64,000 nucleotides of DNA from assembly GCF_047496725.1 (NCBI RefSeq), contig NC_132971.1:18594001-18658000 (forward strand), written 5' to 3'. This document shows, one piece after another, positions 25,011-38,101 of the stretch (its first letter is position 1; every line of letters begins with the position of its first letter). The notes under the pieces are model-generated. The model made no database searches. It saw only the letters and a list, made by a program, of their open reading frames with translations, and was not told the DNA's origin. The translations under genes were made by a program, and so were the position numbers. Source of the DNA: Anoplolepis gracilipes (taxonomy: Eukaryota; Arthropoda; Insecta; Hymenoptera; Formicidae).

Positions 25011-26836
25011 TGTATATTTTAAAGTTATCAATTATACTTAAGATATATTGTAAATCGTATACAGTGTTATATACATATAGATAATAATGGAAAAGATTCT
25101 CATTTTAATATAATACAATTTAACAATCATTTTTATTTCAACCACTTAAGTCACATTATCAAATGTAAAATAAAAATTATATTATACAGAAAAAAAGAAT
25201 ATTCTTATTTTGATAATGTCTTTAATTTTAAAATATAAATTTTGAAATGAGATTACTTTGCGTTAAACAAGAAAAATTTTCTTATATAAAGACATTTTAT
25301 ATAGTTCAACAAATAAAAATATATTTTTGTTATTTCAAAATAATTTTTTTGAATGGAGAGGAAAAAATGCATAAAAAATAACACATATTCAAATTAAAAA
25401 TTATAATTTTCTTGGAGTCAAAATAATTATTATATTTTTAAAATGATAATTATAATATTAAAACATGATTATAATATTGTTGAAATTTAAGATTTTTAAA
25501 TTCTTCTAAGAAAATTATAAATTGTTGAGTATATATTAAACAACAAACGCGTTTATATGAGTATATAAGTTTTAATTTGACATTTATTTTTTTCTGTGTA
25601 TGTATTACAAAAATATTGTATTTACCTATATTTTTGTCAATAATTTAAGAGCAATTTAGTTGCAGCAATTTTTCACTCTAAAATTTTTATTGCTTTTATT
25701 TTATTGCTTCTCTCTATTTAATGTCGTTACCACCTAAATAATCATTGTGATATTTTACATTGTTTAACTATAAACATAGTTTATACTTATTTGCGCATAA
25801 AAGAAATATACCTATATATATGTAGTAGGTATGTACAAAAAGTTTTTGAAGTGATTTTTCGTAAGACATAGTAACGCTATTTCTCAAACAACTAGAACTT
25901 GATAGAACAGACCTTCCTTTACAACACATCAGAAAATGTATTTAATCTACCACTGAGCTGCCTGAAATTTTTATACGTGTAGAAGAAGGTCTGTTCTACC
26001 GAGTTTCATAGATGTTCGAGAAGTAGATCTGCTAATGTGTTCTACGAAAAATCATTCTGGGAACATTTGTATACACAATATAATTCAATTAATAACGAAT
26101 CAAAAATTTTAATGTAAAAAAAACATAAATAAAGATATGCCAAATTTCACCTATTTTATCATATTTTTTTGAAACAGACTCCATCTAAGCTATTAATAAT
26201 AAAAAATATCGGTTTAGTTTTGACCGGTTTATCAGAAGTATTTGCGTACACATGGCCAGCAGAACAGTTAATTTACACAGTAAGTTATACTTATTACTAA
26301 AAATTATTATAAAATAATTTAACTCATGTTTATTATTTTTCCAGAGCCAAGATGTCGCACAGGCAGCGTTCGATATAGCTTGGTACGATCAATCAATTAA
26401 AGTACAGAAATGTATACAAATTATTATACGAAGAAGTCAAAAACCAATAACGGTTGCAATAGCTTGTCTTATGCCCACATTATCTCTTAATTATTTTGCA
26501 TCGGTGAGAAAGATTTCAAATTGATTGAATTGATCAAACGTAGTTATCATATTGATAGCATCAATTATTTAGCTATTGTCATATACAATCCGTATTGATT
26601 CCAATCAAATATTAATATTTTATTAACAAGTTTTAATAATATTTGACATAAACTAACATAAACTATAACTACAAAGATATAAAAATATATGCATATTTTT
26701 ATTAATAAAAATTTTCATATTTCTTGACACAATGAAAACTTAATTATCATATATTTGTCCTTATATGTTTCAGTACTGTTCGACTATAATCTCCTTTTTC
26801 ACAACATTTCGAGCATTTCTAGACGATGACGAATAA
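23698..26836 (+). CDS. OR-A2: insect odorant receptor, recent duplicate of OR-A, 375 aa
   Basis: Exons: 23698-23991, 24109-24518, 24794-24893, 26178-26279, 26345-26503 and 26774-26836. By my reading the protein differs from OR-A at 18 of 375 positions: 8 in exon 1, 6 in exon 2, 1 in exon 3, 3 at the start of exon 4, none in exons 5-6. In exon 1 eight codons change the residue and about three are silent. Introns are nearly identical apart from the insertions in OR-A. Frame and splice sites are intact, so both copies look usable. Ligand unknown. Confidence 0.9.
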
Positions 26837-29090
26837 AAACAATGTATAGATTCAATGTAATCATTGTAGTAATTGATGTTTACACGAAAGAAATTTATAT
26901 TGTATCACATACATTATTATATAAACATAAATTTCTGAACCAATAATTATATATTGTTTGATTTTAAAATTCTTATAAATAAAGTTACTTTTATTACAGA
27001 TTTAAATATTATTTATGAAAAACAGTGATACATTCTATCTATTTTTCATATTAATAATACATATTTTTATATTTTATTATATTCAGAAAATCATTTTTAC
27101 ATATACGTGAAGTTAATATCTAATATTGTTATAACATACATCAGTAAATACCGCATTAATTAAGTACAGATATATGTATAATTACCAATGATACATATTA
27201 ATAAGTATATTATAAATACATTGCATAGTGCATATTTATATATTAATTCGCTATTTTATTAAAGTAGTAGTTCTAATTGTAATACTGATCGTAACGGATC
27301 TGAACCATTTCTTATCTTATTCATATATTTGTTCATTATCAACTAAAAACTATCTTACATGCATCAATGTATGCTTAAAATAGTAACAGCGGTATTAAAA
27401 AAAAATGCAAATGCTCAAAAGGTAATTGCATTGTCTCTTAATAAAAATAAATCTCATACATGTCTAAAATTATTATAGTTCATTTTACATGAATAAAAAC
27501 TAGCTTGATCATGAGATGATTATAAACTGCAGAAATGCGTATTAATCATAAATATATTACATACAAATAGAGTTTCGTCCTATTTTTGCCTTAAATTTCT
27601 GCATGCCAAAATAAATAGCATATAGATAAAGAGATAGCAAATTTTCCCCTTATGCACATTCGTGTACGTTTCTTTCGGCGATTGCACGATTATACATGCG
27701 TGAGAAAGAAAAATATACCTTTTATCCTACCTACTTATCTTAATACACAGAAAGATAGGTAAAACTCTATCTATATGTAATATCTATTGTATTAATATAA
27801 AAATCTATTGTATTAATATAAAAATCTTTTAATTATTCACAACAGATAAAAATTATAACATACAATAATTTTGAAATATAACAACTTACAGATTCAAAAT
27901 ATTCCCTCTTCCAAAATTTGCATCATTAAAATTGCTACATTATCAAATGTACATAAGACTTTCACAATATGAAAAGTAAAAAATAAATAAATTAAATAAA
28001 AATCTAGAATCCAGAAAAGCGATGTAGTCTTACCGATAAAAATTATCGAAAGCCTCAAATTTCTGTCATTAGAAAATATAATTTTCTGTTATATAATTCT
28101 CAATATTAATAAAGAAAAGGAAATTCAAAAGTTTCATATCAAGTTTCAAAATAAATTTATATAATTTTTATAATTTTGAGATAAAATATTGATAATATTG
28201 TAATGTGAAATAGTTCAGCTTATTATCTTCCTAACTATGTATTTCTAGATAAATTTATATAAACTTTTTTTAGTTTAATGAGTTTTTCATTTTAAATTTT
28301 AAAAAATATGAGATTCTCTATATGCACACAATTACGCATATTTATTTTTTTTATTATTAATTACTTTTCCATATCTGTCAACGATACTTTTCTGTATATT
28401 TTTTATATTACATCTTTTTAAGAAAAATGTTTTTACAATGTAATTGTAGGAAGTATTAACATAATTGTGTATTTATAAAATCTCATATATATTGTTTTAT
28501 TGTAACATAACATTCTTGTCAGCTCTCTGTTTCACATTAAATATACATCGATAAAATTATTACATGTATACGATGAGATGTGATGTTGTGCGTTTAAACT
28601 CGATAGGCGAAAAAGCATCTTATATCAGTACCTACAACAGGAATCGAGAAATATATAATAACCTAATAAATATAATTTATATTTTGGTTTTCTCTTATAA
28701 GAAGCACATATTTCCTCCTAAAATATGTATATAATACACTTTAGATATTGTAAAGAAATTTTAACTTACTTATTATTTTAAATTTATATTTTGTCAAAAA
28801 GATTTATTGCAGATACTGTAAAAAACGTTTTCACTTATTAAACTTAAACACGCAACATACACACAATCCCTCATTAAATATTTTATAATAACTTTACTAA
28901 TGTCACACGCAAAACGATAATTTGTCGAAATATACTTGAAACATTTGTATTAATCTAGTTTTTATTCTATATTCACTTGTTTTAATATTCTTAGTCTATC
29001 ACATAACTCTTGAAGAAGTGCTTTCTTTTCTAATAATAAAATTTACGATATTCTTATAACTTGAGATATAACATACGTAATGAAGTAATT
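26837..29090. other. 3' flank of OR-A2 and junction with the OR-C-type unit
   Basis: No gene. To about 28,483 it matches the OR-A 3' flank. From about 28,481 it instead matches the downstream flanks of OR-F (47,200 on) and OR-D (37,590 on), leading into the OR relic at 29,091. Confidence 0.65.
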
Positions 29091-29665
29091 ATGTGAGGAA
29101 AATTAATGTTAGAAAAATGAGTTCTATCATAAAGTTAATCTTATATCCAATATGGAGCTGATCGTTGTCAAAAAATGCGTCAAAATTTAAGATGTTCTGC
29201 AAAAACTGTATCACTATTTCAGTATTGTTCTGATAAGAGATATAAAAGTATCGTTAATATGCTGTTACAAATCATCTTGATGTTCTTATTGCTTTTAATA
29301 GAGTTAGTACATGAAATGAGTGGTCTTACTCATATTATTTGCATTAGTCAAACTAATGACACCAACTTATGTCCTCCTATATGTGTGGTAAGCAGGACTT
29401 TTGATTATAATAAAGTACGTTTGATTAATAAAGTACATTTGATTAGTAAAGTAGTTTTAAAGTTAAAAATAGCTAAATAATGTATTATTAAATATTTCTT
29501 ATCTTTTTCAGAGAGTAGCAGGTCGCACAGTATGCATTTGATACGAATTGGTATTATAAATCAACTGAAATATCTACAAATTATTATAGAAAAAAGCCAA
29601 AAACCGATAACAGTTAACAGTAAGTGTTATGCATTATCTCTTAATTATTTCGCTAAGATGAAATA
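29091..29665 (+). pseudogene. OR pseudogene 1 (exon 1 and exon 5 relics)
   Basis: 29,091-29,350 aligns with exon 1 of OR-A, but the second codon CGA is TGA and further stops and indels follow. Recognisable pieces are GKLMLEK, LSKNASKF and IELVHEMSGLTH. 29,513-29,665 aligns with exon 5 (IIIEKSQKPITV, then LSLNYFA) with frame breaks. Exons 2-4 and 6 are missing. The 101-codon open frame at 29,175-29,480 is an artefact of this decay. Confidence 0.8.
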
Positions 29666-30920
29666 AAAATTTCAAATTAATTTAGATAATATTTGGCCAA
29701 TTTTCTACTTTTTCCTAATATATTTGTAAGAAATAAATTAAGAGAAAAAATACGTAACTACCTATAAACTTGGCAATTATTTCGAATTATTAAGAGAAAA
29801 ACGTTTTAAAAACATGGATTATATATAGATATATAGAGTGAGTACATGAGGTTTCATTCTAACGCATATAAATAGAATAGAAAAAGAAAATATTATGTCT
29901 AATACAAGTTATTGAGAACATAGGAGTCCATATTGTATAATATATGTAAAGTATTGTACGTAAAATATTTTAAATAATCTCTACAATCTTATACTATTTG
30001 ATTATAAAACTAGTTTCATTTTTTATTCAAGTTTTCTTCAGCCACACTGATTTTACAACACTTACTAACTAATTATTAAATAGAAATTCAAATCTTTTTA
30101 TATAATATCCAAAAAATGCAATTTAGAATTTAGTATAACCTTATATTAATAAAATCATAAACAAATAACATTTTTACAAATAATTTTTTAAAAATAATTT
30201 AAGTAAATGTTTAATACATTTATTATAAATTATACTTACAATTAGTTGAAAAAAAATATCGAGAAGTTGACGTAAAAAAATGACATGACATACGTCAATT
30301 TCTAATGCACGAATCAGAAGTTGGCCATATCGCAAGGCCGAAAATGAAATGGTAGACGTCGCCCGCGATATTTCAAGCCGGAAAATCTCGTATAATATGT
30401 AAAATATTTACATTAAATTATACATCGTTGTATTCGTTTCAAACAGTGCTACAACTTTTATCATGTCAAAATATCTACATTATTATAAAAAAATTCTACA
30501 TACCTCTCCGTTCTTCAATACAGATAAATTTTGTAATCAATATATCAATATATCACTATACTCACAATAAAGTTTAGTTCAATCCATTTAATTTCATATA
30601 TATTTGTTATGGTCTGTCTCTTTTAATTTAAAAGATAAAAGGGGATGGCCACTTCCAGCTGAGACACCCTGTATATAAAACAGTGTAGACAAAAATATTT
30701 ATTTATTATTACAATTATTAAATATTGCAAATATCATAGATATAAAAGTATTTTAAAAATTCATGCATACTTATTCTATTTGTAGTCTACGTTACGTATA
30801 TATCATGTCTATGCATTTAATTTGCAATGTCTACTCTTTTTGCTAAAGTGTAAATATTTTCACTTTTTAACGTGACAAACATGAAATTAAAATATCACAA
30901 AGCTTATGTTTAATTATAAA
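29666..30920. other. Spacer after OR pseudogene 1
   Basis: No gene. A sequence ending GAGACACCCTG then TATA at about 30,660-30,672 looks like the right end of a CAGGGTGTCTC-type MITE whose left end I could not place. The block around 30,250-30,400 has higher GC and several cg steps but no recognisable frame. Confidence 0.4.
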
Positions 30921-31056
30921 CACTAGGCAACAAAATTATCGCAACAAAAATGTATACCAAAATTTCACATAACTTCAGATAATCACAACTCCACAAAAAA
31001 TTGTCGTATTTAAAAAATTTTTTTTTATTTTGTGTAGGTTAAAGTCTCTACTTTAA

Positions 31057-31298
31057 CCAGTTAACTGCAAAATTTATTTTTCAAAGTTATTTAACCTAAT
31101 TTTTTTTTAATTTATAGCAGGCTTACTGGTATTATAAAGAAAACATACCACTAAATGACATTTGTATTACATCTTTCTGAAATTTTGAGTTTTTATATCA
31201 AATAGTAATTTTTTATTTTACACGACGTGTATACACGTCGACCGCACCAAAACGAAGATTTGGATTGACGTGTATACACGTCGAACGCAGTTAACTGA
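31057..31298. mobile_element. Nested piggyBac-like MITE, 242 bp, with internal palindromes
   Basis: TTAA at 31,053-31,056 and 31,299-31,302, with inverted ends CCAGTTAACTGC and, reversed, TCAGTTAACTGC. The right arm of the host element (near 32,125) shows the uninserted TTAA. Inside, the palindrome CGACGTGTATACACGTCG (31,224-31,241) recurs, one base shorter at each end, at 31,267-31,282. Confidence 0.8.
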
Positions 31299-31721
31299 TT
31301 AAGAAGTATTTATCAGATTTCGAATTTTTCCTTCCCCCCCTCCTGTCTTTTTCTAAAGAATAAGGACGTGTTTTATCTCGGAAAATTTGCACAGTTTGAC
31401 GCACTTCACGGAGTGGAATGAATTTTTTTCACAAGTATCATAATATTCATTGTAAAATTTGGACTTTTCCTTGCAAATTAAAAAAAAATTGAGATCGATA
31501 CGATTTTTTTCGCGAACTTACGACGTATTAAAGTGACTATACATTTTTGTGCCTGTTACCTACAACATTAGCATTATCCGATGCGCACCACAGGGAGGTA
31601 TTGGATAAATTTTTCATTTCATGTGTATGTGTGTATGCTCTGTAGGCGTGTGCGTATAACGTGTGCCGAAGACGAGGCGGAAATACACACTTTTAAAATT
31701 AAGCGCAAATATTCCTTTCCA

Positions 31722-31789
31722 ACACACACACACACACACGCACACACACACACGCACACGCACACACACACACACACACACACGCACAG
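31722..31789. repeat. (CA)n microsatellite
   Basis: CA repeat with scattered CG interruptions, at the centre of the foldback element. Confidence 0.9.
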
Positions 31790-32256
31790 CATACACACAT
31801 ACACATGATGCGAAAAATCCGTCCAGCAACCTGCCCGTGGTGCGCATCGGATAATACTAATATTGCGGGTAACAGGCACAAAAATGTATAGGTCACTTTG
31901 ATATGTCATAAGTCCGCGAAAAAAAATCGTATCGATCTTTTTTTATAATTTGCAAAAGAAGTCCAAATTTTACAATGATTATTACAATACATGTAAAAAA
32001 AATTCATTTCAATCCGTGAAGTGCATCACTCTGTGCAAATTTTCCGAGACAAAACACGTCCTTACTTTTGAGAAGAAGGCGGGAGGAAGGAAGGAAAAAT
32101 TCAAAATCTGACAAATGATTCTTAAAGCAGAAGCTTTAACCTACAAAATAAAAAAAAATTTTTTTAAATACGACAATTTTTCGTACATTTGTGATTATCT
32201 GAAGTTATGTGAAATTTTGGTATAAATTTTTGTTGCGATAATTTTGTTGCCCTGTG

Positions 32257-33120
32257 TATATATAAAATTTTTACTATTTGCGTTTAATTTTTATCAAACT
32301 TTTTTGGTTAATATACAATCAAGATAATTGGTATATTCAACTAATTAAAAAAAAATAGAAAATATAAGAACTAATAATTAAAATTTTGCATGAAAAACTA
32401 AGATTAATAATGAAGAGAACAAATTACCTGGCTAACAAAATTTGTTTAACAAAACTTATACAAAAAATTGTATGGAATAAGCTTATAAGAGATAACTTAT
32501 AGACCACACGCACTCACAGATCATATGCATAATATTTCTTTCTTATTTTTATATCCATATATTTCAATGATATCTTATTTCATGTTAGAATCTTTCATCA
32601 ATATTGCAATGATACTTAAAGAAATTGCTATACAACGCTACAATCGCTATACATTTCAAGTTCTATCGAATTAATTATTAATTCTTCTTTCACCTAATTT
32701 TAATCAATTGCAGACAACATGCAGAGAAAAAGACCATATATCTTAAGACTCACATATTTTGCAATCGATGTTTTATATCTCACAAAGTAAAATAACAAAG
32801 CTATCAATTTAGTTTATAGCAACGCATCAATATTTTTCTTATTTATAAATAATTGCCTTACACCCATTATGTATCGATCTTAGTCTTTCTTAGTTCTCAT
32901 TTTAGCAAATATTTTATAAAAATATTAAGATAATGTAACATATGTATGAAAAAGAAATTTATGGATGGTATAGTTCCTTAATAAGATATCGTTGTATATA
33001 ATTCTAACATTTTACCGCACGTTCTTGAATATCGTTGTTCGACAATATGAGAGATAGATTTGCATTAAGTTAAACATTACTTACAATATACTCATATGTG
33101 TGCAGCTTATGTACGTAATC
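32257..33120. other. 5' flank of OR-D
   Basis: No gene. Homologous to the 5' flanks of OR-C, OR-E and OR-F from about 32,350. The 150 bases before the start are almost unchanged between OR-D and OR-E. Confidence 0.6.
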
Positions 33121-36100
33121 ATGCAAAGAAAAATACCACTAAGAAAAGTGATTGCTATTGTAAAATTAAGTCTACTCGTTATATGGTTTTGGCCGCTATC
33201 GCAGAACGCAAATAAACGTAAAGTGTTATACATGAAATTATACCAATACGTCATTGCATTACTAACTATAGCCGCAATGGCATCGTTAATATTTGCCGTT
33301 GTAAAAAATCCGGATAATCCTGAGTTTATCATAAAATCAACATTGGGTTTGTTCCCTTGTAGTCATGTAATCTGGAATAATCTATGTCGCATAGCTACTT
33401 ATCGACGACTACAAGTAACTAATATAAATATTATTTCTTGAAACGCATATTCCTTTTGCGCGTGCGTCTCCAGTTGAAATAATACAATTAATTACAGTAT
33501 GTCACTTTCAAAATGGAAAATATTTACGCGCTGATCAAAGGTCATGAAGAAGCGATTGTTCAGCGAGACTACATTGATAAGTTTGCCCATTTCTACGGCT
33601 TTTGTACAATATCATTCTATATGAGCGTTTTGGCCCTCCTTGTAGGACCTATCCTGCATGACGAACCACTTCCGATAGCCGCTGAATTTCCATTCGACGC
33701 GTCTCGTCAACCGTTAAGAGCTATTACATTTATACATCAATGTGTGATTGGTCTGTTCATAGCTGGAAATTTGTGTATAAACACTTTTATGGCCCTTTTG
33801 CTCTGGTTGACATCAGCAAGATTCAAATTGTTGATTGAGGATTTACGGACAATTACAAATATCTATGATTTTATGAAGTGTATTGAGAAACATCAACAAT
33901 TACTCGAGTAAAATATTAGTAGTTCTCTAAAGCAATTTGTTGAAAAAATAAAATAAATTTTTATTACCTTTAAATGTTTAGAGAAAGTAAGTACAACATC
34001 ATGGAAGGTAAAATTATAAAATACAATATTTTAGGTATGCAAAAGAAGTAACACTGGTAGTTAGTCCTTTTGCATTGGGAACCATATTTTCCAGTACTTT
34101 AGCATTAATAACAACCGGCCTTATTTTTATTATAGTAAGTACATTTCATAAAATTATCACCATTCCATACGTCAAAAATAATATTTAAAAACCATCAAGA
34201 GTTATAACATTGTTATAATTATTAAGTTAAATAATAAATTACTAAGCACTTATATAAATAGTAATGGTAGATTTATAATCAAATTATAAAGTTTAGCCAT
34301 ATCTATATACATATAATATGTATATTTTTTAAACATGTTTTTTTTAAATATATAAGTATGCTTTTTGATAAATATATTAAATTATAATGTTTTACATTGT
34401 CCTTCTATTAAAATCATATTATCAAAATTTCTATTTATAATAACTCTCTCTTTCTATCTCGTTTGTTTAAATAGAAAGTTTCATTAGCACTGAAGTTCCA
34501 GTGTGCCTTTTTAACAGTCAGTGCATTACTAGAAGTATTTATGTACGCCTGGGCAGCGGAACATTTGATTCACATAGTGAGTTCATATATGAGATAAGTT
34601 AAATATTAATAAATAACAACGTTATCATATATACATAATTTTATTATTTCTAAATGCCTTTTTTCAGAGCAATAATATTGCACAAATAGTTTTTGAATCA
34701 AATTGGTATGATGAATCCAAATATTTTCGGAAAAATTTACAGATGATTATACTGAGAAGCCAGAAACCAATACTTGTTGCATTGCCTTGCGGCTTGCCTT
34801 CATTATCTTTACATTATTACGCATCGGTGAGATAACAATTTTAATAGTTAGAAATATTCAATAGCACACATTATCATTTAATCATTATATAATTTTTAGA
34901 AGTTATTTTAGAAGTTATCACTTGAAGTAATTTTTTCTATATATATATAAAGAAAGAAAAGAAAAAATTTTACTCTAAATTACGTTGTAGCAAAATAAAA
35001 CAATAATTAAATTTTACTATTGAACGCTTAATTATAGTAATAATTATTACACTAAAAAAATTTGAAATAGGAAATTATTTATATATATTTGCATAACACT
35101 AGTCATTTCAGCATTGATTATATAATGAGTAAAAAATAAGTAGGAGAGACCGGGGTTGAAAGCAACATTTTTTAGTTTTGATGAAATAAACAAATTCTAT
35201 ATTTTTGTTAGAGATTTAACGTTTATTTATACGGATAAGTTAAAGATTTAGGATAAGTTTGATAGCGATAATGTGTCATTAAATATTTTGAGAAAAATGT
35301 TATGACCATGCAAAATGACCGAGCAGGGTTGTTTATTTTCTACCCCGACTTTGGGGTTAAAAGTAACAACGCTGGAGTAAGTTGTAACACAAATAGATAC
35401 AAGCTGAATTATAAAATGAGAACTAACAAATAATTAAAAGTAACTTTAATTAATAATATTCAACATATTAAAAATAATCAACATAACATAAATTGTCTTT
35501 TCTTTAATTGACATAACATAAATATTATTTCTTAATCAGTAATAAACGTAACATAAATTGTTTTCTTTTTACTTAGCACAACATAACATTAGCGTCTTAA
35601 TGAGATCAATTAAATGCAAATAATTAATTAAAATAAATTGTTTTAGTTTTCACTCGAAGACTCATCTGAGTAGCAGTTAAAAACACACAAAATTAACCTT
35701 ATTAGATTTTTTAATACAATGCTCATGTCCCATAATTACATAATTAATTAGGTATGTTGATTTATACATACAATATTTCGTGTTGGAGTAAATTGTAACA
35801 TGTTACAATTTACCCCAACGGCATATTACTTCTAACCCCAAAATACGATACATTCTAAACTAAAGTATTTATATTAAAAACGTTTAAAATATAATGAAAT
35901 GGCAACATATATTTGTGTACCGATTAACTCATAAGATATGAAGAAAAAATAATTGCTGATAAAGTGTAAAATTTACAAATAAATCCAAAAAAATATCATT
36001 GAAACTTATTTACTCACATGATGTGTAGTTATCTCGTACACAACACTCGTTAATAGAGTAGCACTAGAAGCAACTATAATAATGGCAGCGTAACACTGGT

Positions 36101-36350
36101 AAACAAGTATTTGACTCGTTTTGTTTTAATGATATCTCTTTTCTTTACAAAGTTATCAGCCGTGTTACAACCTACTCCTGTTACTTTCAACACCGGTCTA
36201 CATATATAAGTATATATTTTTCCAAAAAAAATTTGCACATATAACTTTTTAACGAGAAAAGAAAGTATATTTTTAATATGATAAATGTTCCAGTATCTCT
36301 CAACTATATTCTCCTACTTTACTACAATACGAATAATGTTTGAAGAGTAA
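33121..36350 (+). CDS. OR-D: insect odorant receptor, six exons, 373 aa
   Basis: Exons: 33121-33414, 33498-33907, 34035-34134, 34475-34576, 34668-34826 and 36294-36350. Frame and splice sites are intact; the start is chosen as in OR-C. Closest relative is OR-E. Two residues kept in the other six genes are changed: the Arg before PFALG in exon 3 is Ser, and the Pro in the exon 4 WPAE motif is Ala (WAAE; codon 34,553-34,555). Intron 5 is 1.47 kb because of the TA-flanked insertion at 35,143-36,198. Whether the two changes matter for function is unknown. Confidence 0.88.
35143..36198. mobile_element. TA-flanked MITE-like element, 1,056 bp, with empty site
   Basis: TA at 35,141-35,142 and 36,199-36,200. 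The ends GGAGAGACCGGGGTTGAAAG and, reversed, GACCGGTGTTGAAAGTAAC are inverted repeats. OR-E intron 5 (near 41,130) reads straight across with a single TA. Interior pieces related to the ends (a 'ggggttaaaagtaaca' type) recur in both orientations. No transposase frame. TA target choice suggests a Tc1/mariner-type mover (inference). Confidence 0.8.
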
Positions 36351-38101
36351 TAAGATGTAACCTAAACAGATTGGTGTATTTAATGAAGCTTTAATATTCG
36401 TAGTTACTTTAGATGTAATGTGTTTATTATTGCTTTCGGGGCAATTGAAAAAAACCTAAAACGTTTAGCGTTAATATATTTTATGTAACTTGGAATTCTA
36501 ACTTTATTTTAATTTCATGAAGCACTAATTATCGTGTATTGGTTTTAATTGATCTACTCCATTGTGTTAATTAATCCTTTTTATTAATTTATGATGACTT
36601 GGCGACTTATTCTGACGTAACATCATATTAATAATATGAATATAAGTCCGTTATTATGTTTTATTTCATTTTTGTTACAATTTTTAATAAAGTAAGTATT
36701 TGTAAGTCTAAGTTTATGCAACATTTTTTTTTGTTTCAACTTGTAAAACATACTGATACAGTTTGCTAAAAAAAATCTGAAATGCCTGTATTTAAGGAAA
36801 GTTTGAAAAGAATTATTCTTAATACGAAAAAGACGTAATTTTTATTTTCTTTTTTTTTATTTTTAAGTAATATTGTTACAAAAGCAAAAGCTTAAAGTTA
36901 TAAATTATAGTCAAAATAATTGTCGGGCAATTGTGATGTTATAATGTTGATGATCATCTTTATCTGACCACTAATGTAACACAAAAAATATTATGTATGC
37001 AGTTGTAAACATTAAATACACGTATATAACAATTACTTACTTCGAAAAATATCTATTAATGATTTTGTTATAAATATGAGAATTAAAATTAATTGATTTT
37101 AACCTCACACATTTCCTTATATGTATATGATATAAATGTAATTTTGAATTATAACTTAGTTTAATTTTAAGGCAATCCGTCTTTTATGTATTATTTTTGT
37201 ATATATGAATTTTCTTAATATTTCTCTTTTTTATTGTGTTTTATTGTCTTGTTCTAACTTTCTCTTATCAAGAGATAAAATTCTTCCACTTGAAATCTCT
37301 GAAAGATTCGATAATAAGAAGTAAAGAGATCGAACAGGTAAAATCTACGGGTTACTGAGAGATTGTGCTCATATGTATGGAATCATCAATTAGCTTTAAT
37401 TAATCATCTTGATACGGTTTTAATCTAGGTCGCGTGCGTATTTTTCAAAATATAATTATATAAATGCAATATATTTCTTTCTCTGTTAAGAAAATCATAA
37501 TTCACGAACATTAAGAAAATAAATCGAGATTAATAAAATTATCATTTATTCTGTATATATCTGGTTCAGATTAAACATGCTTTGATGAAATTATTACATG
37601 TATACGATGAGATATGATGTTGTGCGCTTAAACTCGATAGGCAAAATAACGTTTTATATCAGTATCTACAACAGAAATCGAGAAATATATAATAAATAAA
37701 CTAATAAATATAATTTATGTTTTGGTTTTCTCTTTTAAGAAGCACATATTTCCTTCTAAAATATATATATATATAATACACCTTAGATATTGCGAGGAAA
37801 TTTCAACTTATTTATTATTTTAAATTTATATTTTGTCAAAAAAAGATTTATTGCAAAGATACTGTAAAAAACGTTTCTACTTATTAAACTTAAACGCGCA
37901 ACATTTTCACGAATATTTCATAATAATCTCACTAATGTCACACACAAAACGATAATTTGTCGAATATTAATCTAGTTTTTGCTCTATATATATATGTTAT
38001 AATATTCTTAGTCTATCACAAAAAATTATTTTCTGCGAAATTAACGCACTAATATCTGCGTTTGGTTCTTAATCACTCAATTTTCTAATTTGCTTGTTTG
38101 T
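36351..38101. other. 3' flank of OR-D
   Basis: No gene. Nearly identical to 41,289-43,068 after OR-E, and similar to the flanks of OR-C and OR-F. Confidence 0.65.

Larger units (their letters stand above)
22414..28483. repeat. Segmental duplicate of 340-8,050
   Basis: Direct-orientation copy carrying OR-A2 and both flanks. The left break is at the shared ttttttatattccacataaa (340 / 22,414). The right break is at aaaatctca (about 8,048 / 28,483). The copy is shorter because 2,967 to about 4,588 of the first block is absent. Confidence 0.88.
30921..32256. mobile_element. Full-length foldback element, about 1.3 kb
   Basis: The two halves are reverse complements almost to the centre: GGCAACAAAATTATCGCAAC at the left (from 30,926) reappears reversed at the right (to about 32,252). 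Matching inner blocks lie around 31,041/32,140 and 31,580/31,850. The middle is a (CA)n tract. The left arm is interrupted by a TTAA-flanked insertion (31,057-31,298). Overlapping open frames here are low-complexity products of the CA tract, not genes. A half copy lies at about 51,088-51,395. Confidence 0.8.

Noticed and set aside
31581..31909. Several overlapping His-Thr and Cys-Val frames
   Set aside because: Translations of a CA repeat.
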